Source: Gammaproteobacteria bacterium (GTDB lineage: Bacteria; Pseudomonadota; Gammaproteobacteria; Eutrophobiales; Eutrophobiaceae). From it: DNA of 22,079 nucleotides. How positions within the stretch are numbered: position 1 is the stretch's first letter; each line of letters opens with the position of its first letter. Under the pieces are notes generated by a model that worked only from the letters and a program-made list of their open reading frames with translations, was not told the origin of the DNA and did not search any database. Position numbers and translations under genes: made by a program. The stretch is from NCBI GenBank assembly GCA_018676275.1, contig JABHFC010000354.1:1-22079 (forward strand), read 5' to 3'. Of the stretch, positions 15,321 through 22,079 are shown one piece after another.

Positions 15321-15363
15321 AAAATGTATATTCTCCCTAAGCACCTTTCAGCGTTAGAGCGTT

Positions 15364-16179
15364 GTGCCTGAGTTACCGGAAGTAGAAACAACCCGAAGGG
15401 GGATCGAACCGCATTTGCTTGATGAAACTGTAGTCAGGGTAATCGTGAGAGATCATCGCTTGCGCTGGCCTGTACCTAAAACCCTGAATAAAAAACTGCA
15501 GGGCCAAAAGATAGAAAAGATAAATCGTCGTGGCAAATATATTCTTCTACAAGTGGAGGAGGGTACAACCCTTATTCATCTCGGCATGTCCGGTAGTCTG
15601 CGCATTATTGATGCACACACTCCTGCAGAAAAACACGATCATATTGATATCGTTGTAAGTAGCGGTAAGTGTCTGCGAATGCGTGACCCTCGACGCTTCG
15701 GTTCGGTTCTGTGGGCAGGGAAAGAACCATTAAAACATAAATTATTACAAAAACTGGGTCCCGAACCTTTGAGCGACGAATTTACCAGCGACTATATATA
15801 TACAAAATCCCGGCAACGTAATCAGGCAATTAAGACCTTTATTATGGACAGTCATCTGGTCGTTGGCGTCGGAAATATCTACGCCAGCGAAGCCTTATTT
15901 CGTTGTGGTATACATCCAAAAAGAGCTGCAGGTAAGGTATCAATGCATCGATATAAGAATCTGGTTGATTCGATTAGAGAAGTGCTAAGTGAAGCCATAG
16001 ACAATGGTGGCACCACGCTACGGGATTTTGTCAGCAGTGAAGGCACGCCGGGTTATTTTGCGCAGAAATTAAATGTGTACGGCCGAAAAAATGAACCCTG
16101 CCATTCCTGTAACACAGCTATACGACAAATCACCCTTGGTCAACGGTCGACGTTTTATTGTCCGGACTGTCAACACTAA
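15364..16179 (+). CDS. mutM: Formamidopyrimidine-DNA glycosylase
   Basis: MutM (Fpg) removes 8-oxoguanine and formamidopyrimidines from DNA and cuts the abasic strand, in base excision repair. After loss of the initiator residue the protein begins with catalytic Pro2 and Glu3 (PELPEVETTRRG). It also has the lysine of HLGMSGSLR-type loop, MRDPRRFGSVLW, the helix-two-turn-helix VVGVGNIYASEALF, and a C-terminal zinc finger with four cysteines (CHSC and CPDC). Length is 271 against 269 in E. coli. It starts with GTG and lacks a strong ribosome-binding site. It follows DUF4340 by 43 bases and converges on ggt, the stop codons being 10 bases apart. Confidence 0.96.
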   Translation: MPELPEVETTRRGIEPHLLDETVVRVIVRDHRLRWPVPKTLNKKLQGQKIEKINRRGKYILLQVEEGTTLIHLGMSGSLRIIDAHTPAEKHDHIDIVVSSGKCLRMRDPRRFGSVLWAGKEPLKHKLLQKLGPEPLSDEFTSDYIYTKSRQRNQAIKTFIMDSHLVVGVGNIYASEALFRCGIHPKRAAGKVSMHRYKNLVDSIREVLSEAIDNGGTTLRDFVSSEGTPGYFAQKLNVYGRKNEPCHSCNTAIRQITLGQRSTFYCPDCQH

Positions 16180-16189
16180 ATAGCACAAA

Positions 16190-17866
16190 TTATCTAGCGA
16201 TCACCTTTGCTTCGCCTTCACCACGTGGATCGCTTGCAGCGTAAACTCTATTTTCCTTTTTATCCCAGAGAATGGCCTGCATGTTTCCATAACGACGATT
16301 TTTTTCTTTTAGTGAGTGACCTCGTTTTTTCAATCCAAGCTGTTCTCTTACTGACATGCCGTTTTTCTCATATTGCACTTCATCCGGCAGGTATTGATGA
16401 TGGTAACGAGGCAGACTGACCCAGGACTGAGGATTATTTCCATCAGCAAAATCCAGCACTCCCAATAAAACCATGCTGATTATGCGACTACCACCCGGTG
16501 TACCGAGTATACCGATACGGTCATCTGTTTCTATAAAGGTAGGTGTCATACTGGACAAAGGTCGCTTACCGCCTTCGATGGAATTTGCTTTGTCACCAAC
16601 CAGGCCATAGGCGTTAGGCGTATGTGGCTTGATAGAAAAGTCGTCCATTTCATCGTTCAATAAAACACCGGTCCCTGGAGCAACAAAACAGGAACCAAAT
16701 GGCAGGTTGATACTTAAAGTGGCGGCAACACGATTGCCAAGCTTATCTATTACGGAAAAATGTGTCGTGTCCGAACCGGTCTGAATTAAACCCGGCGTGT
16801 TACCCAGCTCGCTACTGGGAGTTGCCTTATCAGGATCGATATTTATTGCCAGTCCGTGTAGATAATCCTTGTCCAGCAGTCGTCTCACTGGCACTTTGAA
16901 ATAGTCAGGATCACCGAGAAATACAGCACGATCTCTGTAAGCACGACGCATAGACTCAATGACATAGTGCTTGCGAGTGATACTATCCATTGAGTCTAAA
17001 TCAAAATGTTCCAGAATCTGCAGAGCCTGACCCATGACGATGCCACCGGAAGAAGGTGGCGGAGCTGAAACAACGCGCATACCTCGATAGTTAGTAACAA
17101 TAGGTGCTCGCTCAACAACACGATAATTTTCCAGGTCCTTCAGGCTCCAGACACCACCAGCCTGACTTACTCCCAACACCAGTTTTTCCGCTAGCTCTCC
17201 ATGATAAAAACCATCATTACCCAGTTCTGCGATGCGCTCCAGCGTAACAGCCAGATCATTCTGTTTAACAACAAAACCAATTTGCGGAATGCGATTATCT
17301 TCGAGAAAGATTGCAGCTGCTTCAGGAACTCTTTGCAAAGCCTCCAGCCGGTAACTTACAAGATTCTGATAACGCGCACCTATAGCAAAGCCTTCTTTCG
17401 CGTAGCGAATAGCGGCGGCCATTGATTTTTCCAGAGGAAGGCTGCCGTAACGTTGTGCCAGATGCACCAGGCCTGCAGGCACGCCTGGAATACCGGCGGC
17501 CAATGCACCATTTATCGAAGCCCCTCTATTTACCTGATCATTTTCATCCAGATACATACGCCGATGCGCTAGCTCCGGCGCTTTTTCTCTGCCATCGATC
17601 ATGATTTGTTTGTTATCACTGGCGCGATGCAAGAGCCAGAAACCACCACCACCAATACCGGAGGAATAGGGTTCTACAACTGCCAATGCAGCTGTCACTG
17701 CGATAGCTGCATCAAAGGCATTGCCTCCCTGTTCGAGTATGTCCAGACCGGCTTCAGTTGCCAGTGGATGCGCGCTGGCGATGGCTGCTGCTGGCGGCAG
17801 CTGATTTGCGCCATAACATTGCAAACTAAAGAAAAGGCAAAATAAAAAGATGTGTAATGTTTTCAT
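16190..17866 (-). CDS. ggt: Gamma-glutamyltranspeptidase (periplasmic)
   Basis: Ggt cleaves or transfers the gamma-glutamyl group of glutathione in the periplasm, recovering amino acids. The 558-residue precursor has a signal peptide (to about residue 20, CYGA), the N-terminal ASAHPLATEAGLDILEQGGN and GIGGGGFWLLH, the self-processing site with catalytic Thr367 at D-TTHFSVIDKLGN, the oxyanion serines in PLSSMTPT (438-439), and GTPGGSRII. It should be cut before Thr367 into large and small subunits. It is the last gene of a minus-strand unit, 25 bases after the ferredoxin gene, as in Pseudomonas. No good ribosome-binding site is visible. Confidence 0.95.
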   Translation of the reverse strand: MKTLHIFLFCLFFSLQCYGANQLPPAAAIASAHPLATEAGLDILEQGGNAFDAAIAVTAALAVVEPYSSGIGGGGFWLLHRASDNKQIMIDGREKAPELAHRRMYLDENDQVNRGASINGALAAGIPGVPAGLVHLAQRYGSLPLEKSMAAAIRYAKEGFAIGARYQNLVSYRLEALQRVPEAAAIFLEDNRIPQIGFVVKQNDLAVTLERIAELGNDGFYHGELAEKLVLGVSQAGGVWSLKDLENYRVVERAPIVTNYRGMRVVSAPPPSSGGIVMGQALQILEHFDLDSMDSITRKHYVIESMRRAYRDRAVFLGDPDYFKVPVRRLLDKDYLHGLAINIDPDKATPSSELGNTPGLIQTGSDTTHFSVIDKLGNRVAATLSINLPFGSCFVAPGTGVLLNDEMDDFSIKPHTPNAYGLVGDKANSIEGGKRPLSSMTPTFIETDDRIGILGTPGGSRIISMVLLGVLDFADGNNPQSWVSLPRYHHQYLPDEVQYEKNGMSVREQLGLKKRGHSLKEKNRRYGNMQAILWDKKENRVYAASDPRGEGEAKVIAR

Positions 17867-17891
17867 AAAATAATATCTGGCAAATACATTC

Positions 17892-18143
17892 TTACTTATT
17901 TGCAGTTAATCTTTGGAATTTAGTTTCAAGTTGTTCTCGGGATTCTACATAGTCCGGATTTAAAGGGATGCATTCAACCGGACACAGAACCACACATTGT
18001 TGTTCTTCGAAATGACCAACACATTCCGTGCACAACTCCGGCTTGATTTCGTAATGTTCTGCACCCTCGTATATAGCGCTATTGGGACATTCCGGTTCGC
18101 ACACATCGCAATTAATACAGACATCAGTAATCATTAATGCCAT
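17892..18143 (-). CDS. 2[4Fe-4S] ferredoxin, Allochromatium (Alvin) type
   Basis: This 83-residue cytoplasmic electron carrier binds two [4Fe-4S] clusters. Cysteines 9, 12, 15 and 19 form the first binding motif (CINCDVCEPEC). Cysteines 38, 41, 50 and 54 form the second, with eight residues between the second and third Cys and a further Cys at 58. That long spacing and the helical tail after residue 60 define the Alvin type, which has very low redox potentials; E. coli YfhL and Pseudomonas Fdx are relatives. It starts MALMITDVC, the usual family start, after a weak GGAA site. It lies between coaD and ggt, in the Pseudomonas order. Its redox partners are unknown. Confidence 0.93.
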   Translation of the reverse strand: MALMITDVCINCDVCEPECPNSAIYEGAEHYEIKPELCTECVGHFEEQQCVVLCPVECIPLNPDYVESREQLETKFQRLTANK

Positions 18144-18170
18144 ATAAGTTTTCCTTCAACGCCGCTGAGA

Positions 18171-18650
18171 TTATTTCGTCAGTCGCTGTTGTAATGCTTC
18201 TTTAACGCTTGCATGTACAAAATTACTAACATCGCCACCATAGCCGGCCACTTCCCTTACCAGACTGGAAGAAATAAAACTCAAATGTTCTGCAGGAGTC
18301 AGAAACACCGTTTCTGCGGTATCGTTTAGATGTCGATTCATGCCCGCCATCTGAAATTCGTTTTCAAAATCCGATACAGCGCGCAAGCCACGCACAATAA
18401 CCTTGGCGCCACATTCGCGGGCAAAGGCCGTCATTAATCCATCGAAACTTACTACTTCTATCCGCTCAAGACCGTCCAGAGCTTCGTTAGCCATTGCCAC
18501 TCGCTCGTCAATGGTAAACGCGGTTGTTTTGCTGGTACTCTTGGCGACGGCAACAATAACTTTGTCAAACAGGTTCGCGGCTCTCGCCACGATATCGCTA
18601 TGCCCATTGGTAATAGGATCGAATGTACCGGGATAAATTGCTGTAATCAT
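18171..18650 (-). CDS. coaD: Phosphopantetheine adenylyltransferase
   Basis: CoaD transfers AMP from ATP to 4'-phosphopantetheine to give dephospho-CoA, the penultimate and regulated step of CoA synthesis. The protein has the nucleotidyltransferase motif YPGTFDPITNGH (6-17), the substrate loop RGLRAVSDFENEFQMAGMN and the second ATP motif SFISSSLVREVA. The ATG at 18650 gives 159 residues, exactly the E. coli length, and begins at the conserved MITAIYPG. The in-frame ATG at 18677 would overlap rsmD and add nine unconserved residues. It follows rsmD by 14 bases. Confidence 0.96.
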   Translation of the reverse strand: MITAIYPGTFDPITNGHSDIVARAANLFDKVIVAVAKSTSKTTAFTIDERVAMANEALDGLERIEVVSFDGLMTAFARECGAKVIVRGLRAVSDFENEFQMAGMNRHLNDTAETVFLTPAEHLSFISSSLVREVAGYGGDVSNFVHASVKEALQQRLTK

Positions 18651-18664
18651 TATTATATTTTTCT

Positions 18665-19228
18665 CTAAATGCCGCACTCCAGCAACACATAATTCACTTT
18701 GCCTGCCCTGGCCTGTTTCAAGATTGTGTATGGTATCGCAATCGTTATTTCACTATCACTTTCTGCGTAAACACGAGCTCCAGAACGTAAGTGTCCCCTG
18801 TTCAGCAAAGTCTCACAAGTATTCTGCAAAAGATTTTCAGCAAATGGTGGGTCCAGAAAAACGATATCAAATTGTTCTGAAGATGAGGAAAGGTAGTTGA
18901 GCGCATCGTCACAGACAATTTTGTGAGCAATAGAGCCCAATTCTTCGGCCTGTTGCGCAAGCATAGCAGCACCTTTTTTATTTTTCTCTACAAAAGTAAT
19001 GCTTGAGGCGCCACGAGATAGGGCTTCAAATCCTAAAACACCACTACCAGCATATAAATCAAGGCAATTAGCTCCTTCTATTATTGGTTGTAACCAATTG
19101 AACAAGGTTTCCCTGACTCTATCAGGCGTTGGTCTAATATCAGGATCAGCCGATAGCATGATTTTACGACCACGCCAAACACCGCCAATAATCCGAACCT
19201 TACCTGCGGCTTTTGAAGACCGGTTCAG
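18665..19228 (-). CDS. rsmD: 16S rRNA (guanine966-N2)-methyltransferase, probable CTG start
   Basis: RsmD methylates G966 of 16S rRNA using S-adenosylmethionine. Visible are the conserved N-terminal VRIIGGVWRGRKI, RPTPDRVRETLFNWL, SAM motif LDLYAGSGVLGFEA (57-70) and catalytic DPPF (126-129). The first ATG (19159) falls after RIIGG-WRGRK and would delete this family-defining segment. The frame stays open upstream, yet has no ATG, GTG or TTG until a stop. The best start is CTG at 19228, which overlaps the upstream M16 stop as CTGA and has GGAGG four bases before it, giving 187 residues (E. coli 198). The gene identity is firm; the CTG start is inferred. Confidence 0.9.
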   Translation of the reverse strand: MNRSSKAAGKVRIIGGVWRGRKIMLSADPDIRPTPDRVRETLFNWLQPIIEGANCLDLYAGSGVLGFEALSRGASSITFVEKNKKGAAMLAQQAEELGSIAHKIVCDDALNYLSSSSEQFDIVFLDPPFAENLLQNTCETLLNRGHLRSGARVYAESDSEITIAIPYTILKQARAGKVNYVLLECGI

Positions 19229-20544
19229 TTTGCCTCCATGCGCGACGGCTCTTCTGGTCCAACCATAACCGTAATTAGTTTGTCTGGATTAATTCGGCGT
19301 GCAAAAGCGTCCTTTATATCTTTGATAGTCACCGCCTCAATGTTGGCATTGAAGCTATCCAGATAATCCAGTGGTAAACCGTAAAACCCAATTACCGCGA
19401 CATAGCCCAATATACTGCTGTTGCTGTCTATACGCAGAGGAAAGCCACCGGTAATGTTTTTCCTTGCGGCCTCGAGTGCAGATGAGCTGGGGCCATTTTC
19501 ACTAAAGTTTCTGATATTCTCACGCAGGACTTTTACAGCTTCCTCTGCCTGATCTGCTCTTGTGGATAAACTGGCCAGAAAGGGCCCATATTCTCGCATA
19601 GGCGAAAAATAACTATAGGCGCTGTAGGAAAGGGCGCGTTTTTCCCTGATTTCCTTGAACAATAATGACACCAAACCACTACCACCAAGAATGTGGTTAC
19701 CAACATAAAGAGGAAAATAATCCGGATCGCCTCTTTTCATGCCTGGTTGTCCAACTAACACATGAGTCTGCGTAGACGGATGGATAGTTTTGATTTCTTT
19801 CGATTCAGCCAACACAGGTACAGCAGGTAGAGCTGAAGCCTTTTCGCCTTTTTCCAAGGAGCGGGTTAATTCCTCAGCCAAAATCTTTGCCTGTGCCTTG
19901 CTTACATCACCAACAATGGCAATAACAGCATTACGGGCTACATAGTAGCGATTATGAAAAGCGACAATATCGGCACGACTAATTAAATTGATACTTTCTG
20001 CGGTGCCTTCTTTTGGATAGGCATAGGGATGCTCACCGTAGATCGCTGCATAAAATGCATCTCTCGCGATTGCCGCCGGAGATTGCTGTTTTTGCTGTAT
20101 ACCAACAAGAAATCGTTTGCGTTGCCTCTCTAAAGCCTGTTCTGGAAAGTCTGGTTCAGACATTACTTTGCGTAAATTATTAAGCGCTTTTTCCAGCTTG
20201 TTTTTTTCGACAAGACTTCGCAGGGATACCGAGGCTGAATCATAACCTGCGCTTGCGCCGTAATTGGCACCCAGGCGTTCAAATTCATAGCTGATCTGAT
20301 CGGCATTCATTTGAGCAGCACCTTCATCCAGCAAACTGTTAGTGATTGCAGCTAAACCTTTTTTATCCAGAGCATCACGTGCGCTACCGGCATCAAAATT
20401 TACCTGAATATCGACCATAGGCAATTCATGGGCTTCGACAAAATACACTTTTGCTCCCTTTGTAGTTTGCCAGTGCTGAATCTGGGGCGTGGCAAAAACC
20501 GGTGCAGCAATAAACAAAAACAAATACCAGTAATTAGCGACCAT
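19225..20544 (-). CDS. M16 family peptidase-like protein, catalytically inactive subunit
   Basis: This protein of about 439 residues has a signal peptide (to about AAPVFA, residue 18) and two M16 half-domains. The zinc motif HxxEH is missing: the equivalent position reads KKGLAAITNSLLDEGA. The second-domain R/Y motif is present in EKRALSYSAYSYF. Such proteins pair with an active M16 subunit, as in mitochondrial processing peptidase, so it is probably the non-catalytic partner of the preceding gene in the periplasm. The ATG at 20544 is chosen because GGAGGG lies seven bases before it; the next ATG upstream (20559) would include that site. Overlap with the upstream gene is 11 bases. Confidence 0.9.
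   Translation of the reverse strand: MVANYWYLFLFIAAPVFATPQIQHWQTTKGAKVYFVEAHELPMVDIQVNFDAGSARDALDKKGLAAITNSLLDEGAAQMNADQISYEFERLGANYGASAGYDSASVSLRSLVEKNKLEKALNNLRKVMSEPDFPEQALERQRKRFLVGIQQKQQSPAAIARDAFYAAIYGEHPYAYPKEGTAESINLISRADIVAFHNRYYVARNAVIAIVGDVSKAQAKILAEELTRSLEKGEKASALPAVPVLAESKEIKTIHPSTQTHVLVGQPGMKRGDPDYFPLYVGNHILGGSGLVSLLFKEIREKRALSYSAYSYFSPMREYGPFLASLSTRADQAEEAVKVLRENIRNFSENGPSSSALEAARKNITGGFPLRIDSNSSILGYVAVIGFYGLPLDYLDSFNANIEAVTIKDIKDAFARRINPDKLITVMVGPEEPSRMEAN
19233..19237 (-). promoter_or_regulatory. Ribosome-binding site supporting the rsmD CTG start
   Basis: On the minus strand GGAGG lies four bases before the CTG at 19228. The spacing is short but usable, and no other initiation codon is positioned to use the site. 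It lies inside the last codons of the upstream M16 gene. Confidence 0.45.
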
Positions 20545-21922
20545 GGCTTTGCCCTCCATTAGCGGCTCTACGCACTGAGCGATCTATGGCTTGTGGCTCC
20601 AACACAGCAACGGTAAGTCGATCATCGATAAAATATTTGCGCGCGACAGATTGCACTTGTTCTGCCGTCACCGCCTTCACTCGATCAACATACTCGTCAA
20701 CTATAGTCCAGGACAAACCAACTGTTTCCAACATGCCCAGAATCATCCCCTGATAAAAAACAGAGTCCTTTTCATAAATATCACTGGATACCACCTGCGC
20801 CTTGACTCGTTCGAGTTCCTGTTCACTAACTGGATTATTTTGCAGATCTGTCAATTCCTGACGAATTGCAATTTCAAGTTCATCAGTGGTTTTTCCCTGG
20901 GCAGGTGTGCCGCTCAGGGTAAACAAACCGTCCAGTCTCGAAGTCAAGGGATAACCCGCTCCTACATTGCTGGCGATTTCCTTACCGCGCACCAGTCGGC
21001 TGGCGAAACGTGCGCTACTACCACCATCAAGCACGCCAGCCAATACCTCCAGAGCATAGGGCTCCCATTGTTCAATTATTGCTGACTCAACCAGCGTTGT
21101 TCTCAGCGCAGGTATTTTGTAGGCCATCAATATATGAGGAATTTCAGCTGGTCGTTTTATTACTACTCGTTTTATGCCGTATTGTTCAACTTCACTAATT
21201 GAATTAGGAGGAGAAATTTTTTCAGCTTTTAATTTACCAAAATACTTTTTGGCGAGCTTATACACATCCTCAGGTATAACATCGCCAGCTACAACGACTG
21301 TGGCATTGTTTGGTGCATACCATTGACGATACCAATCCTTTAGATTGTCAGATTGCATGGATTGCAAATCAGCCATCCAGCCAACTATTGGCTGACGATA
21401 TGGGCTGGTTTGATAAGCCGTTGCCATAGCTACTTCATGAGAGAACGCACGCGGATTATCTTCGGTACGCATACGTCTTTCTTCTTGAACTACCTTTATC
21501 TCTTTCAAAAATTCTGCGTCAACAATACTAAGGTTTCGCATCCTGTCCGCTTCCAGTTTAAAGCTTATTTCCAGTCGGGATTTTTCCATGGTCTGGAAAT
21601 AGGCGGTATAATCTGCGCCAGTAAAAGCATTTTCTTCTCCTCCATTTGCAGAAATTATGCGTGAAAACTCTCCTGCCGGATATTTTTTCGTACCTTTGAA
21701 CATCATATGCTCAAGGGCATGCGAAATACCTGTAATACCCTCGTGTTCGTAACTGGAACCAACTTTATACCAGACTTGTGACACTACAACTGGCGCGCGA
21801 TGATCTTCTTTTACTAGTAATTTCAGGCCGTTTTTCAGTGAAAACTCATGAACTTCAGCCTGTGCTGTTGTAAAGCAGCAGAGTAAATAGCAAATCATTA
21901 ATAGGTTTTTACTTATTTTCAA
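20534..21922 (-). CDS. M16 family zinc metallopeptidase, active subunit (periplasmic)
   Basis: This pitrilysin-type protease of about 462 residues has an N-terminal signal peptide (cleavage probably after TAQA, residue 22). The zinc site is HALEH (68-72), with the distal glutamate in VVQEERR (147 or 148). The second domain is present (RLVRGKEIASNVGAGY) but inactive, as usual. It probably forms a heterodimer with the next gene's product and degrades peptides in the periplasm. The start is taken as TTG at 21922, where GGGAGA lies six bases upstream; an upstream in-frame TTG at 21946 lacks such a site. It is the first gene of the unit leading to rsmD, coaD, ferredoxin and ggt, and diverges from ftsY as in Pseudomonas. 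Confidence 0.93.
   Translation of the reverse strand: MKISKNLLMICYLLCCFTTAQAEVHEFSLKNGLKLLVKEDHRAPVVVSQVWYKVGSSYEHEGITGISHALEHMMFKGTKKYPAGEFSRIISANGGEENAFTGADYTAYFQTMEKSRLEISFKLEADRMRNLSIVDAEFLKEIKVVQEERRMRTEDNPRAFSHEVAMATAYQTSPYRQPIVGWMADLQSMQSDNLKDWYRQWYAPNNATVVVAGDVIPEDVYKLAKKYFGKLKAEKISPPNSISEVEQYGIKRVVIKRPAEIPHILMAYKIPALRTTLVESAIIEQWEPYALEVLAGVLDGGSSARFASRLVRGKEIASNVGAGYPLTSRLDGLFTLSGTPAQGKTTDELEIAIRQELTDLQNNPVSEQELERVKAQVVSSDIYEKDSVFYQGMILGMLETVGLSWTIVDEYVDRVKAVTAEQVQSVARKYFIDDRLTVAVLEPQAIDRSVRRAANGGQSHGR
20552..20557 (-). promoter_or_regulatory. Ribosome-binding site deciding the second M16 start
   Basis: GGAGGG on the minus strand lies seven bases before the ATG at 20544 and within the end of the first M16 gene. 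It rules in favour of 20544 over the ATG at 20559. Confidence 0.65.
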
Positions 21923-21928
21923 ACAACA

Positions 21929-21934
21929 TCTCCC
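21929..21934 (-). promoter_or_regulatory. Ribosome-binding site deciding the first M16 start
   Basis: GGGAGA on the minus strand lies six bases before the TTG at 21922, the best-supported start of the active M16 protease gene. Confidence 0.55.
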
Positions 21935-22061
21935 GTGATTATTCAAATGACGCGAATACTTTCCTCAAATATTACAGTCTTTAGAGTGTGATTCATTTTA
22001 GTAGTTCGATGCCTGTTAATGATAGGATCCGGCGTCGATTCAACATACGCTTCAATCTGAT

Positions 22062-22079
22062 ATGTTTGGTTTTAAAAAA
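22062..22079 (+). CDS. ftsY: Probable start of ftsY (cut by window edge)
   Basis: Only six codons are visible, MFGFKK. That beginning is common for FtsY, the signal recognition particle receptor. The position also fits, since ftsY is divergent from the M16 pair in Pseudomonas and adjacent to rsmD in E. coli. No strong ribosome-binding site precedes it. The call rests mostly on synteny; sequence beyond the edge would settle it. Confidence 0.5.

Noticed and set aside
18651..18677. Longer CoaD start at 18677
   Set aside because: It would overlap rsmD, adds unconserved residues, and the 18650 start gives the exact family length.
1..22079. CRISPR array, insertion sequence, prophage, tRNA or rRNA genes
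   Set aside because: No regularly spaced repeats, terminal inverted repeats, intact transposase or structural RNA pattern was seen. The ISL3-like tail of the desaturase is a protein-domain similarity, not an insertion sequence.

Overview
This is a chromosomal, mostly housekeeping stretch of a gammaproteobacterium with moderate, somewhat AT-leaning composition. The protein sequences and gene order recall both Escherichia coli and Pseudomonas. As I recall it, the E. coli order pyrE, slmA, dut, coaBC, radC, rpmB, rpmG, mutM, coaD is kept as a backbone here. The additions are Pseudomonas-like: an argB-algC pair between slmA and dut, an algC carrying a long membrane-anchored N-terminus, and a ggt-ferredoxin-coaD-rsmD-M16-M16-ftsY block. 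I cannot name the genus. There are no mobile elements, CRISPR arrays, phage genes, rRNA or tRNA genes, and no gene-free stretch longer than 300 bases.

Layout. 1-1139 (+): end of yggT, then yggU and a secreted DUF4426 protein. 1140-1403: a gene-free gap with a hairpin and a candidate pyrE promoter. 1404-2765 (+): pyrE and a secreted DUF4124/coiled-coil protein. 2775-8628 (-): a compact unit read coaBC, dut, algC, argB, slmA, combining CoA synthesis, dUTP removal, sugar-phosphate interconversion, arginine synthesis and nucleoid occlusion. 8629-8764: divergent promoter region with a 14-base palindrome. 8765-9960 (+): radC, then rpmB-rpmG with a good promoter and a strong terminator; rpmG is only 55 codons long. 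10025-11197 (-): a membrane fatty acid desaturase with an unusual C-terminal extension. 11413-15320 (+): a four-gene Gld-type ABC operon (ATPase, ABC-2 permease, GldG-like protein, DUF4340 protein) with stop/start overlaps at its first two junctions. 15364-16179 (+): mutM. 16190-21922 (-): a tight unit read M16 protease, catalytically dead M16 partner, rsmD, coaD, ferredoxin, ggt. 22062 to the right edge (+): the first six codons of a probable ftsY.

The main points for a second look are these. (1) The desaturase tail resembles the second half of an ISL3-family transposase, with the catalytic Asp replaced by Asn. (2) rsmD has no ATG, GTG or TTG start that would include its conserved N-terminus; it appears to start at a CTG overlapping the upstream stop codon (CTGA). 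(3) AlgC has a Pro-to-Gly change beside its phosphoserine. (4) A 28-base near-tandem duplication spans the yggU start. (5) A roughly 5.4-kb block (desaturase plus ABC operon) sits between rpmG and mutM. No clear new defence or mobile system is visible.
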